64,000 nucleotides of DNA from Nitrobacteraceae bacterium AZCC 2146 (lineage in GTDB: Bacteria; Pseudomonadota; Alphaproteobacteria; Rhizobiales; Xanthobacteraceae): NCBI GenBank assembly GCA_036924855.1, contig JBAGRP010000001.1, forward strand, positions 4,898,001 through 4,962,000, written 5' to 3'. A program made the position numbers and the translations under genes. The notes below the pieces were generated by a model that made no database searches, had not been told where the DNA came from, and saw only the letters and a program-made list of their open reading frames with translations. Below are positions 31,303 to 39,541 of the stretch, in pieces; within the stretch, counting starts at the first letter, position 1; every line of letters starts with the position of its first letter.

Positions 31303-31698
31303 ATGCAAACTGACACCCAAACAGCCGCACCGGACTGGAAATCCTGGAATGCCTACGCCGGCACCTGCCCCACCCGACTGGTATTGGACCGGATCGCCGA
31401 CAAATGGGCGGTTCTGGTGCTCGGCCTGCTGGGCGCCGGCCCGGTCCGTTTCAACCAGTTGCGGCGCCAGATCGAGGGTATTTCGCAGAAAATGCTGTCG
31501 CAGACCCTGAAAAGCCTGGAGCGCGACGGCCTGGTCAGCCGCAAGGCAATCCCCACCGTACCGGTTACGGTCGAATATTCGATCACGCCGCTGGGCGCGA
31601 CGCTATCCGCGACGGTCGATAACCTGCGCATCTGGGCCGAAACCCATATGGAACAGGTGCTGTTGTCGCAGCAGCAATACGATGCCGCCGGAGCCTGA
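31303..31698 (+). CDS. HxlR-family transcriptional regulator
   Basis: The 131-residue winged-helix protein has the HxlR signature: a single N-terminal Cys (AGTCPTRLVLDRIADKWAVLVL), then FNQLRRQIEGISQKMLSQTLKSLERDGLVSR and VEYSITPLG. HxlR/YodB proteins often sense electrophiles or thiol stress through that Cys. It probably regulates itself and the divergent NmrA-like oxidoreductase. CAGGAGA precedes the ATG. Confidence 0.92.
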   Translation: MQTDTQTAAPDWKSWNAYAGTCPTRLVLDRIADKWAVLVLGLLGAGPVRFNQLRRQIEGISQKMLSQTLKSLERDGLVSRKAIPTVPVTVEYSITPLGATLSATVDNLRIWAETHMEQVLLSQQQYDAAGA

Positions 31699-31735
31699 AT
31701 CTCGGCGACGTGACCCGCCATTTTCGGCCCAAACC

Positions 31736-31764
31736 TTGACTTATCGGGCTCCGGCACTGTAAAT
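31736..31764 (+). promoter_or_regulatory. Candidate sigma-70 promoter of ffh
   Basis: TTGACT (31736-31741), 17-bp spacer, TGTAAA (31759-31764), 152 bp upstream of the ffh ATG. The leader contains a gcgccctcgggcgc hairpin near 31845. Confidence 0.5.
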
Positions 31765-31915
31765 CCCGCCACCTCTCGAAGAGACGTTCTTTTCGACCCG
31801 CCGCCCGGCCCTTGAGACCGGAGGTCAACGCCCGACAGCGCGATGCGCCCTCGGGCGCAAAAGTGTTTGGAATATCGTCCATCATTCGGATGGCGACGCT
31901 GGAAGCGATGATCTG

Positions 31916-33460
31916 ATGTTCGACAATCTGTCGGAAAAGCTTGGCGGAATTCTCGATCGGTTGACCGGGCGCGGTGCGCTGTCGGAGGCCGACGTCGATG
32001 CCGCCATGCGCGAGGTGCGCCGCGCGCTGCTCGAGGCCGACGTCTCGCTCGACGTGGTCCGCAGCTTTATCGATCGGGTGCGTGAGCAGGCGATCGGCGC
32101 CACCGTCGTCAAGTCGGTCACCCCCGGCCAGATGGTCGTCAAGATCGTCCATGACGAGCTGGTTGCTACCCTCGGCGCCGACGGTGAAGGCGGCATCGAT
32201 CTCAACGCCGTGCCGCCGGTGGCCATCATGATGGTCGGTCTGCAGGGCTCCGGCAAAACCACCACCACAGCCAAGCTCGCGCGTCGCCTCACCCAGCGCG
32301 ACAAGCGCAAGGTGCTGATGGCTTCGCTCGACATCTATCGCCCGGCGGCGATGGAGCAGCTCGCGGTGCTCGGCCGCGATCTCGAGATTCAGACGCTGCC
32401 GATCGTCGCCGGCCAGAAGCCGGCGGACATCGCCAGGCGCGCGCTAGAAGCCGGCAAGCTCGGCGGCTACGACGTGGTGCTGCTCGACACCGCCGGCCGC
32501 ACCACCCTCGACGAAGAAATGATGTCGGAAGCGGCCGAGATCAAAGCCGCCGCCAATCCGCATGAAGTTTTGCTGGTCGCGGATTCGCTGACCGGCCAGG
32601 ACGCCGTCAATCTGGCGCGCTCGTTCGATAGCCGCGTCGGCCTCACCGGCATCGTGCTGACCCGCGTGGATGGCGACGGCCGCGGCGGCGCCGCGCTGTC
32701 GATGCGCGCGGTCACCGGCAAGCCGATCAAGCTGATCGGCACCGGCGAAAAGACCGATGCGCTGGAAGACTTTCACCCGAGCCGGATCGCCGGCCGCATC
32801 CTCGGCATGGGCGACGTCGTCTCGCTCGTTGAAAAAGCCGCAGCCCATATCGATGCCGAAAAGGCCGCGCGCGTCGCCGAGAAGATGCGCAAGGGTCAGT
32901 TCGACCTCGCCGACATGCGCGAGCAGCTGATCCAGATGTCCAACATGGGCGGCCTCAGCGGCCTGATGGGCATGATGCCTGGTATCGCCAAGATGAAGAG
33001 CCAGATCGCCTCGGCGAATCTCGACGACAAGGTACTGAAGCGCCAGGTCGCAGTGATCGATTCGATGACGCGGCAGGAGCGCAAGAATCCCGACATCCTC
33101 AAGGCCAGCCGCAAGAAGCGCATCGCCGCCGGCGCCGGCCTCAAGGTCGAGGAAGTCAACAAGGTGCTGAAGATGCATCGCAACATGGCCGACATGATGA
33201 AGGCCATGGGGCAGGGCAAGCGCGGCCCGATGGCCGGCATCGCGCAGGCGATGGGCTTTGGCGGCGGCGGCATGCCGTCACCGGAGCAGATGAAGGCGCT
33301 CGCCGAAAAAATGCCCGGTGGTCCAGGAACTGGCGCGCCGGGCCAGATGCCTTCGCTGCCGAAAGAATTCCCGGGTCTTTCAGGACTCGGAAAACCGACA
33401 CTGCCAGGTCTTGGTAAGCCAAGTCTTGGTGGTTTTCCCGGATTCGGGAAGAAGAAATGA
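31916..33460 (+). CDS. ffh: Signal recognition particle protein Ffh
   Basis: The 514-residue SRP54 homologue has an N domain (1-90), a G domain with G1 GLQGSGKTTT (108-117), DIYRPAAMEQL, DTAGRTTLDEEMM and TRVDGDGRGGA, and a methionine-rich M domain (about 300-440) that binds SRP RNA and signal peptides. A Gly/Pro/Met-rich tail of about 60 residues (repeats of GLGKP type) follows and ends in a KKK cluster. It targets membrane proteins with FtsY (encoded at 25150-26094). The SRP RNA gene itself is not seen in this window. Confidence 0.97.
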   Translation: MFDNLSEKLGGILDRLTGRGALSEADVDAAMREVRRALLEADVSLDVVRSFIDRVREQAIGATVVKSVTPGQMVVKIVHDELVATLGADGEGGIDLNAVPPVAIMMVGLQGSGKTTTTAKLARRLTQRDKRKVLMASLDIYRPAAMEQLAVLGRDLEIQTLPIVAGQKPADIARRALEAGKLGGYDVVLLDTAGRTTLDEEMMSEAAEIKAAANPHEVLLVADSLTGQDAVNLARSFDSRVGLTGIVLTRVDGDGRGGAALSMRAVTGKPIKLIGTGEKTDALEDFHPSRIAGRILGMGDVVSLVEKAAAHIDAEKAARVAEKMRKGQFDLADMREQLIQMSNMGGLSGLMGMMPGIAKMKSQIASANLDDKVLKRQVAVIDSMTRQERKNPDILKASRKKRIAAGAGLKVEEVNKVLKMHRNMADMMKAMGQGKRGPMAGIAQAMGFGGGGMPSPEQMKALAEKMPGGPGTGAPGQMPSLPKEFPGLSGLGKPTLPGLGKPSLGGFPGFGKKK

Positions 33461-33483
33461 GCTTGGTTCAATCACCCATCGTT

Positions 33484-33566
33484 CGTCATTGCGAGCGCAG
33501 CGAAGCAATCCAGAGGCCACAAGCGAAGACTGGATTGCTTCGTCGCAAGAGCTCCTCGCAATGACG
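33484..33566. repeat. Palindromic extragenic repeat, family C
   Basis: It begins cgtcattgcgagcgcagcga and ends ctcgcaatgacg, its reverse complement. Inside, gcaatccag faces ctggattgc. I know this as a very abundant intergenic element in Bradyrhizobium/Rhodopseudomonas genomes. It lies between ffh and rpsP. Confidence 0.8.
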
Positions 33567-33618
33567 GCCTGCTTCAGCTGATCAATCGATATTCATCAAC
33601 ATTACTCAGGAGAATTCC

Positions 33619-33951
33619 ATGTCCGTCGTCATCCGCCTTGCTCGCGCAGGCACCAAGAAGCGCCCCGTTTATCACGTCGTCGTCGCCGACTCGCGCTTCC
33701 CCCGCGACGGCCGCTTCATCGAGCGTCTCGGCCATTTCAATCCGCTGCTCGCCAAGGACAACGAGCTGCGCCTGAAGCTGGACATGGACAAGGTCAAGGC
33801 CTGGCTCGCCAAGGGCGCGCAGCCCTCGGATCGCGTCGCGCGTTTCCTCGACGCCGCTGGCGTCGCCAAGCGCGAAGCGCGCAATAATCCGGAAAAGGCC
33901 GTGCCGCGCAAGGAGCGCAAGGCCGCCGCTGAAGCCGCTGCGAAGAAGTAA
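33619..33951 (+). CDS. rpsP: 30S ribosomal protein S16
   Basis: The 110-residue S16 protein starts [42 protein letters not shown], the family signature. The tail is Ala/Lys-rich (AAAEAAAKK). It is a 30S assembly protein. CAGGAGAA precedes the ATG. It is followed by rimM after a palindromic repeat in the usual ffh-rpsP-rimM-trmD-rplS order. Confidence 0.97.
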   Translation: MSVVIRLARAGTKKRPVYHVVVADSRFPRDGRFIERLGHFNPLLAKDNELRLKLDMDKVKAWLAKGAQPSDRVARFLDAAGVAKREARNNPEKAVPRKERKAAAEAAAKK

Positions 33952-33972
33952 GGACTTCTCACATGCTATCCA

Positions 33973-34115
33973 TCTCATGCTTCGAGACGCACGGCTTGCG
34001 CCGTGCTCCTCAGCATGAGGTGCTGTGTCGAACGCGCAGGCCTTCCATCGCTTGCGGCATGACGCGTCCTCATCCTGAGGAACGCGCTTTTGCGCGCGTC
34101 TCGAAGGATGGTGTT
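33973..34115. repeat. Palindromic extragenic repeat, family D
   Basis: Two related halves: one with ttcgagacgcacggcttgcg and cctcagcatgagg, one with cctcatcctgagg, gcgcgcttttgcgcgc-like arms and gtctcgaaggatg. The halves face each other. It fills the rpsP-rimM gap and reaches to 3 bp from the rimM start, so the AAGGA at 34104-34108 used by rimM is part of the repeat. Confidence 0.75.
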
Positions 34116-34117
34116 CA

Positions 34118-34645
34118 TTGACGATTGGCGCACAAATCTGCGTCGCGCGAATCGGCGCACCGCATGGCGTCCGCGGCGCCGTGAAGCTGTGGACCTTCAC
34201 CGAAGATCCTTTCGCGGTGCTGGATTACGGCCCGCTCGTCACCAAGGACGGCGTACGCACATTTGAAGTCGCCGATGCGCGCGAGGCCAAAGGTCACCTG
34301 GTCGCGACGCTGAAAGGTGTCGCCAGCCGCGAGGACGCTGAACGCCTCACCGGCGTCGAGCTCTATGTATCGCGCGACAAGCTGCCGGAAACCGACGACG
34401 ACGAATATTACCACGCCGACCTGATCGGCCTCGCCGCGGTGGATGCCGCCGGCGCGCCGATCGGCCGCGTCATCGCGATCCACAATTTCGGCGCCGGCGA
34501 TATCATCGAGATCGCCCCGCCCGATGGCCCGACCCTGCTGCTGCCCTTCACCAACGCGGTGGTACCGACCGTCGACATTAAGGCCGGTCGCGTGGTGATC
34601 GAGATGCCGGGTGAGATCGAGGGCGACGATCCGACGGCAGCCTGA
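34118..34645 (+). CDS. rimM: Ribosome maturation factor RimM
   Basis: The 175-residue protein has the RimM N-terminal barrel ([25 protein letters not shown]) and a PRC-barrel domain ([15 protein letters not shown] to [24 protein letters not shown]). It assists maturation of the 30S head around S19/S13. The start is TTG 34118, the only start codon that includes the conserved N-terminus; AAGGA stands 9 bases upstream within a palindromic repeat. Unusually, trmD does not follow directly. Confidence 0.94.
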   Translation: MTIGAQICVARIGAPHGVRGAVKLWTFTEDPFAVLDYGPLVTKDGVRTFEVADAREAKGHLVATLKGVASREDAERLTGVELYVSRDKLPETDDDEYYHADLIGLAAVDAAGAPIGRVIAIHNFGAGDIIEIAPPDGPTLLLPFTNAVVPTVDIKAGRVVIEMPGEIEGDDPTAA

Positions 34646-34646
34646 T

Positions 34647-35198
34647 TCAGTCCTGCCGGGGCATTAATGCGGTCATGCGCTTGACGAATGCCGCGTCCAG
34701 CGGTTCATCGAGAAACAGCCGGTACCACAGCGCGCCATAGATCGCGAGCACCAGGCTCTCGCGATGTCGCGCCTCGACGCCAGCATGCGCGAGGCAGCGG
34801 CGGAACGCTTCGCGGCGCGGCTCGATCAATCGCGTTTTCAATTTCTGACGCAGCTCCACATCGAACTGCGCCTCAGCCATCAGCGACCGCAGCACCGGCC
34901 CCGCGCGCGTGGCGCCGTCGCAGACCTTGCGCAGAAAGACCGAGACGGCCTCGGTCTCGACGATATTGATCTGCGTTTCCGCCCAATCCTCGAGCGCATC
35001 GAGCACGAGATCGGCCTTGCTCGGCCACCAGCGATAGATGGTCTGCTTGCCGGATCCGGCCTTTGCCGCGATCGCGTCCATGGTCACCGCGCCGTAGCCC
35101 TGCTTCACCACCAGATCATAGGCCGCATCGAGCAGCGCGCGCCGCGCCGCGTCGCTGCGTGGTCGCCCGCGGGTCGTCTCGGTTTGTTGATCCGTCAC
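34647..35198 (-). CDS. TetR-family transcriptional regulator
   Basis: The 183-residue protein has an N-terminal TetR helix-turn-helix (RRALLDAAYDLVVKQGYGAVTMDAIAAKAGSGKQTIYRWWPSKADLVLDAL) and a ligand-binding C-terminal half of the TetR_C_16/AefR-like type. The start is GTG 35198. It is divergent from a quinone-oxidoreductase-like gene, and a 26-bp palindrome lies between them, so it probably represses both. Its stop is 1 bp from the rimM stop (convergent). Confidence 0.9.
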   Translation of the reverse strand: MTDQQTETTRGRPRSDAARRALLDAAYDLVVKQGYGAVTMDAIAAKAGSGKQTIYRWWPSKADLVLDALEDWAETQINIVETEAVSVFLRKVCDGATRAGPVLRSLMAEAQFDVELRQKLKTRLIEPRREAFRRCLAHAGVEARHRESLVLAIYGALWYRLFLDEPLDAAFVKRMTALMPRQD

Positions 35199-35224
35199 AA
35201 TCCATCACCAATTGCGAGACTGCC

Positions 35225-35250
35225 AGTCTTGTATTATAGAATACGAGACT
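35225..35250. promoter_or_regulatory. Palindromic operator for the TetR-family repressor
   Basis: agtcttgtatt (35225-35235), atag, aatacgagact (35240-35250): 11-bp arms with one mismatch, in the gap between the divergent tetR and oxidoreductase genes. Size and place fit a TetR-dimer site. Confidence 0.6.
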
Positions 35251-35278
35251 CATGGTTTCGGAAATGAGGATATCGGCG

Positions 35279-36361
35279 ATGGCGAGCACCCACAAGGCAT
35301 GGCGGCTGCATGCCCACGACGACCTGCGGTTCGATGACGTAGCAACGCCCATGCCGGCGCCCGACGGTGTCACTGTGAGTATCGAGGCCGGTATGGTTCT
35401 GTCCTACACCGGCAAGGTGCTTGCCGGCGCGATGCCCTACAATCTGCCGCCACTGCCTTTCGTGCCCGGCACCAATGCGATCGGCCGCGTGACAGCAACT
35501 GGCGCTCATGTCACGCACCTCAACAGCGGCGACCGGGTATTTCTCAGCCCGCATCTGCGCGGCGATGTGCCAAGCCGCGAGCCGCCACAAATTCTGATCG
35601 GACTGACAGCGATCACGAACACGTCAGCGGGCCTGGCGTTGCAGGCGCGCTGGCGCGACGGCGTGTTTGCCGAACTGGCGCACTGGCCGGCGGCCTGCGT
35701 CACACCGCTGATCGGGCTCGATGACAGGCCTGCAACCGAGTTGATCGGCCTCGCCAAACTGATTGTGCCGTTCGGCGGCCTGCAACGCAGCGGGCTGCGC
35801 GGCGGCGATACCATCATCGTCAACGGCGCCACCGGCTATTTCGGCTCCGGCGCGGTGATGCTGGCAGTGGCGATGGGGGCCGGTCGTGTCGTCGCGGTCG
35901 GCCGCAATGCTGCGGCGCTGGAATCCCTGCGCGACGCGTTCGGCCCACGCGTGAGTCCCGCGGTGGTGACCGGCGATACCGACAAGGATACCGCGATCAT
36001 TCGCGCCGCGGCCAGCGGCAGCGCCGATGTTGCACTCGATCTGCTCGGCAGCGCGAAGAGCACATCGACCACGCTGTCGACGCTGCGGGCGCTGAAGCGC
36101 GGCGGTCGCCTCGTCATCATGGGCAGCGCCGAGGTGCCGCTGGAAATTTCGTTCCGCGAGATGCTGGCCAATGACTGGGAGGTGGTCGGCCAGTTCATGT
36201 ACGACCACCACGCGCCGGGTCAGCTCGCCGCGCTGACGGCGAATGGCCTGCTCGACCTCGGTAAGATCAAGGTCAAGACCTTCAAACTCGCCGAGCTGCA
36301 GCAGGCGATCGAAGCCGCAGCAGCGATGCAGGGACTCGACCTCACCGCGGTAGCGCCATGA
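35279..36361 (+). CDS. Zinc-independent alcohol dehydrogenase / quinone oxidoreductase family protein
   Basis: The 360-residue medium-chain reductase has a GroES-like N-terminal domain (GMVLSYTGKVLAGAMPYNLPPLPFVPGTNAIGRVTATG) and a Rossmann domain with IIVNGATGYFGSGAVMLAVAMGAGRVVAVGRN. It lacks the zinc-ligand cysteines of true ADHs, as in quinone oxidoreductases. ATG 35279 is chosen, with GAGG upstream; ATG 35252 and 35264 are in frame. It is probably controlled by the divergent TetR protein. The substrate is unknown. Confidence 0.82.
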   Translation: MASTHKAWRLHAHDDLRFDDVATPMPAPDGVTVSIEAGMVLSYTGKVLAGAMPYNLPPLPFVPGTNAIGRVTATGAHVTHLNSGDRVFLSPHLRGDVPSREPPQILIGLTAITNTSAGLALQARWRDGVFAELAHWPAACVTPLIGLDDRPATELIGLAKLIVPFGGLQRSGLRGGDTIIVNGATGYFGSGAVMLAVAMGAGRVVAVGRNAAALESLRDAFGPRVSPAVVTGDTDKDTAIIRAAASGSADVALDLLGSAKSTSTTLSTLRALKRGGRLVIMGSAEVPLEISFREMLANDWEVVGQFMYDHHAPGQLAALTANGLLDLGKIKVKTFKLAELQQAIEAAAAMQGLDLTAVAP

Positions 36362-36402
36362 ACCCGGTTTGACGCCCCGCGCCGGACGCGCGATGGAAGG
36401 TC

Positions 36403-37158
36403 ATGACTTCCGAACCCAAAATCTGGCGCGCGACGGTTCTGACGCTGTTTCCCGAGATGTTTCCCGGGCCGCTTGGCATCAGCCTGGCCGGCCGGGCGCT
36501 GTCCTCCGGGTTGTGGGCGCTCGAGGCGCGCGACATCCGCGCTTCTGCCACCGACAAGCACCGCAGCGTCGATGACACCCCGGCCGGCGGCGGGCCGGGC
36601 ATGGTGCTGCGCGCCGACGTGCTGGCCGCCGCGATCGATGCCACAGGTTTGCCGCAAGACTGTCCACGCCTCGTGATGAGCCCGCGCGGTCGGCCATTGA
36701 CCCAGGCGCGGGTGGCGGCGCTGGCCGCCGGACCGGGGCCGCTGATCGTCTGCGGGCGCTTCGAGGGCATCGACCAGCGCGTCATCGACGCCCGCGGGCT
36801 CGAGGAGGTCTCCGTTGGCGATTATGTGCTGTCGGGCGGCGAAATCGCCGCCATGGCCCTGATCGACGCCTGCGTGCGGCTGTTGCCGGGCGTAATGGGC
36901 AAGCTCTCCTCCGGTACCGACGAGAGCTTTTCCGACGGTTTGCTGGAATATCCGCAATATACCCGCCCGCAGACCTTCGAAGACCGGCAAATCCCCGAGA
37001 TTCTGCTGTCCGGCGACCATGCCAGGGTCGCTGCCTGGCGGCAGGCCGAGGCCGAGGCCCTGACCGAGATGCGCCGGCCCGATCTTTGGGCAGCCCGGCC
37101 AAAAGCCCCGGAAAAGGGCAAGAATCGAAAGCGTCCGAAAAACACGACGGACGGGTGA
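36403..37158 (+). CDS. trmD: tRNA (guanine-N1)-methyltransferase
   Basis: The 251-residue SPOUT methyltransferase makes m1G37 in tRNA. Signatures are [24 protein letters not shown], the trefoil-knot segments [14 protein letters not shown] and [14 protein letters not shown], and the C-terminal [20 protein letters not shown] precedes the ATG. A basic [10 protein letters not shown] tail ends the protein. It lies 42 bp after the oxidoreductase rather than directly after rimM, and rplS follows. Confidence 0.96.
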   Translation: MTSEPKIWRATVLTLFPEMFPGPLGISLAGRALSSGLWALEARDIRASATDKHRSVDDTPAGGGPGMVLRADVLAAAIDATGLPQDCPRLVMSPRGRPLTQARVAALAAGPGPLIVCGRFEGIDQRVIDARGLEEVSVGDYVLSGGEIAAMALIDACVRLLPGVMGKLSSGTDESFSDGLLEYPQYTRPQTFEDRQIPEILLSGDHARVAAWRQAEAEALTEMRRPDLWAARPKAPEKGKNRKRPKNTTDG

Positions 37159-37268
37159 CAACGGCTTCGCTTTGCCGTATAGGGACGCCAAATCCGTGCA
37201 ATGGCAGGATAGATGGACGTGTGCGCAGCCCGCGCCGATGTCTGGGCGCGCCGCCAATGGAGATTTCG

Positions 37269-37658
37269 ATGAACCTTATTCAGACGCTCGAAAAAGAGCA
37301 GTTCGACAGACTTTCCGCTACCAAGACCATTCCGGAGTTCGGTCCCGGCGACACCGTGATCGTCAACGTGAAGGTTGTCGAAGGCGAGCGCTCCCGCGTG
37401 CAGGCCTATGAAGGCGTCTGCATCGGCCGTTCCGGCGGTGGCATCAACGAGAGCTTCACCGTTCGCAAGATCTCCTATGGCGAGGGCGTCGAGCGCGTGT
37501 TTCCGCTGCTCTCCCCGATGATCGATTCGATCAAGGTTGTGCGCCGCGGCAAGGTGCGTCGCGCCAAGCTGTATTACCTGCGCAACCTGCGCGGCAAGTC
37601 GGCCCGCATCGTCGAGAAGAAGACCGAGCGTCCGGTCAAGGTTGCCGCTGCCGATTAA
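37269..37658 (+). CDS. rplS: 50S ribosomal protein L19
   Basis: The 129-residue L19 starts [36 protein letters not shown], with [35 protein letters not shown] and the basic [25 protein letters not shown] that contacts the 30S. ATG 37269 follows GGAG; the frame is open to 37086, but that stretch is trmD shadow. A terminator follows. Confidence 0.97.
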   Translation: MNLIQTLEKEQFDRLSATKTIPEFGPGDTVIVNVKVVEGERSRVQAYEGVCIGRSGGGINESFTVRKISYGEGVERVFPLLSPMIDSIKVVRRGKVRRAKLYYLRNLRGKSARIVEKKTERPVKVAAAD

Positions 37659-37685
37659 TCTTCGACGCGCATGGAATTTGCTATC

Positions 37686-37712
37686 AAAAGCGCGGCGCAA
37701 GCCGCGTTTTTT
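37686..37712 (+). terminator. Rho-independent terminator after rplS
   Basis: aaagcgcggc pairs with gccgcgtttt (one G-T pair) on a GCAA loop, followed by a run of six T. It lies 28 bp after the rplS stop. Confidence 0.85.
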
Positions 37713-37758
37713 GTTGGGCCGTGCAGGGCGACCTGTGGAGGGGCATGTCTCCCCATCA

Positions 37759-37787
37759 TTGGCGTAATCGCGCGCGAGTGCTATATA
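37759..37787 (+). promoter_or_regulatory. Candidate promoter for leuC
   Basis: TTGGCG (37759-37764), 17-bp spacer, TATATA (37782-37787). Transcription from it would give a leader of about 230 nt before leuC. That leader holds a 39-codon reading frame (37795-37913, no Shine-Dalgarno, few Leu codons) and a gagctt/aagctc hairpin followed by a T-run near 37935. The rest of the 364-bp gap is otherwise empty. Confidence 0.45.
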
Positions 37788-38022
37788 ACTGGAATGTTTC
37801 CAGATCTGCACAGGACCGTGGCCCGCATCGTGATCGATGATCATAGCCGGCTGCCGGGGCGTTTCTTCGGTCGTTTCACGACGTCGATCGCGGCCGAGCT
37901 TCGAAAGCTCTGAAGCCGCCTGTTCCGTCGCTTTTTAGCTGCGTCTGTCTCGCCACTTACCGGCAAAGACCGTTGCGCAGCACGCCACCCGGCTCACGCA
38001 ATTCTTTTCAAGGCCTGATCCC

Positions 38023-39450
38023 ATGACCCAACCAAAGTCCGACTCATCAAAGCCGACCACCCTGTACGACAAGATCTGGACCGACCATCTGGTTCACGAG
38101 GCCGATGACGGCACCTGTCTGCTCTATGTCGATCGCCATCTGGTTCACGAAGTCACCTCGCCGCAGGCGTTCGAAGGCCTGCGCGCCGCCGGCCGCAAGG
38201 TGCATGCGCCGGAGAAGACGCTGGCCGTGGTCGATCATAACGTGCCGACCACCGACCGCTCCAAGCCCAATCCCGACCCGGAGAGCGCCGAGCAAATCGC
38301 GGTGCTGGCCGAGAACGCCCGGGAATTCGGCGTCACCTATTACAACGAGTTCGACCGCCGCCAGGGCATCGTCCATGTGATCGGCCCCGAGCAGGGCTTT
38401 ACGCTGCCGGGGACGACCATCGTCTGCGGCGACAGCCACACTTCTACGCATGGTGCGTTCGGCGCGCTGGCGCATGGTATCGGCACCTCCGAAGTCGAGC
38501 ACGTGCTGGCGACGCAGACGCTGATCCAGAAGAAGGCCAAGAACATGCGCGCCATCGTCGACGGCACCTTGCCCGACGGCGTCACCGCGAAGGATATCAT
38601 CCTCGCCATCATCGGCGAGATCGGCACCGCGGGCGGCACCGGCTACGTGCTGGAATATGCCGGCGAGGCGATCCGTTCGCTGTCGATGGAAGGCCGCATG
38701 ACGGTCTGCAACATGTCGATCGAAGGCGGCGCCCGCGCCGGCCTGATCGCGCCCGACGAGAAGGCCTATGAATTCCTGAAGGGCCGCCCGATGGCGCCGA
38801 AGGGCGCGACCTGGGACGCCGCGATGCGCTACTGGGAAACCCTGCGCTCCGACGAAGGCGCGTTCTTCGATCACGAGATCCGTCTCGACGCCGCTAAACT
38901 GCCGCCGATCGTGACCTGGGGCACCTCGCCCGAGGACGTGGTGTCGATCGCGGGCTACGTGCCGGATCCCGACCAGATTGCCGACGAGGCCAAGCGGCTC
39001 TCAAAACATCGCGCGCTGGATTACATGGGCCTGAAGGCCGGCACCAAGATCACCGACATCAAGCTCGACCGCATCTTCATCGGCTCCTGCACCAATGGCC
39101 GGATCGAGGATCTGCGTGCGGTGGCCAAGGTGGTCGAAGGCAAGACGGTCAACGGCAACCTGAATGCGATGATCGTGCCGGGCTCCGGCCTCGTGAAGGA
39201 ACAGGCGGAAGCCGAAGGCCTGGACAAGATCTTCCTCAAGGCCGGTTTCGAATGGCGCGAGCCGGGCTGCTCGATGTGCCTGGCGATGAACCCCGACAAG
39301 CTGAGCCCGGAAGAACGCTGCGCCTCGACCTCGAACCGCAACTTCGAAGGCCGCCAGGGTTTCAAGGGCCGTACTCATCTGGTGTCGCCGGCAATGGCGG
39401 CTGCGGCGGCGATCGCCGGGCATTTTGTCGATATCCGGGAGTGGCATTGA
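38023..39450 (+). CDS. leuC: 3-isopropylmalate dehydratase, large subunit
   Basis: The 475-residue aconitase-family subunit isomerises 2- to 3-isopropylmalate in leucine synthesis. Cluster cysteines are Cys356 (IGSCTNG), Cys416 and Cys419 (PGCSMC). Other blocks are [42 protein letters not shown] and NRNFEGRQG. It pairs with LeuD (43353-43958), about 3.9 kb away with unrelated genes between. The ATG is at the usual [19 protein letters not shown] start. A terminator follows. Confidence 0.97.
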   Translation: MTQPKSDSSKPTTLYDKIWTDHLVHEADDGTCLLYVDRHLVHEVTSPQAFEGLRAAGRKVHAPEKTLAVVDHNVPTTDRSKPNPDPESAEQIAVLAENAREFGVTYYNEFDRRQGIVHVIGPEQGFTLPGTTIVCGDSHTSTHGAFGALAHGIGTSEVEHVLATQTLIQKKAKNMRAIVDGTLPDGVTAKDIILAIIGEIGTAGGTGYVLEYAGEAIRSLSMEGRMTVCNMSIEGGARAGLIAPDEKAYEFLKGRPMAPKGATWDAAMRYWETLRSDEGAFFDHEIRLDAAKLPPIVTWGTSPEDVVSIAGYVPDPDQIADEAKRLSKHRALDYMGLKAGTKITDIKLDRIFIGSCTNGRIEDLRAVAKVVEGKTVNGNLNAMIVPGSGLVKEQAEAEGLDKIFLKAGFEWREPGCSMCLAMNPDKLSPEERCASTSNRNFEGRQGFKGRTHLVSPAMAAAAAIAGHFVDIREWH

Positions 39451-39486
39451 TCAGCCGCGCATCCTAGATAGTCTTCGTTAAGATAG

Positions 39487-39515
39487 ACGGCCTGCTGATG
39501 CAGGCCGTTTTCCTT
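39487..39515 (+). terminator. Rho-independent terminator after leuC
   Basis: A 9-bp perfect stem acggcctgc / gcaggccgt on a TGAT loop, followed by TTTCCTTT, 37 bp after the stop. Confidence 0.8.
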
Positions 39516-39541
39516 TGTGAGTCCCACTACGTCAGTTTCCA

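Noticed and set aside
31764..31915. SRP RNA gene in the ffh leader
   Set aside because: The conserved GGAAGG/AGCAG domain IV elements of SRP RNA are not present.
37795..37913. 39-codon reading frame upstream of leuC
   Set aside because: No Shine-Dalgarno, position at the presumed transcription start, and no recognisable family. Kept only as part of the leuC leader finding.
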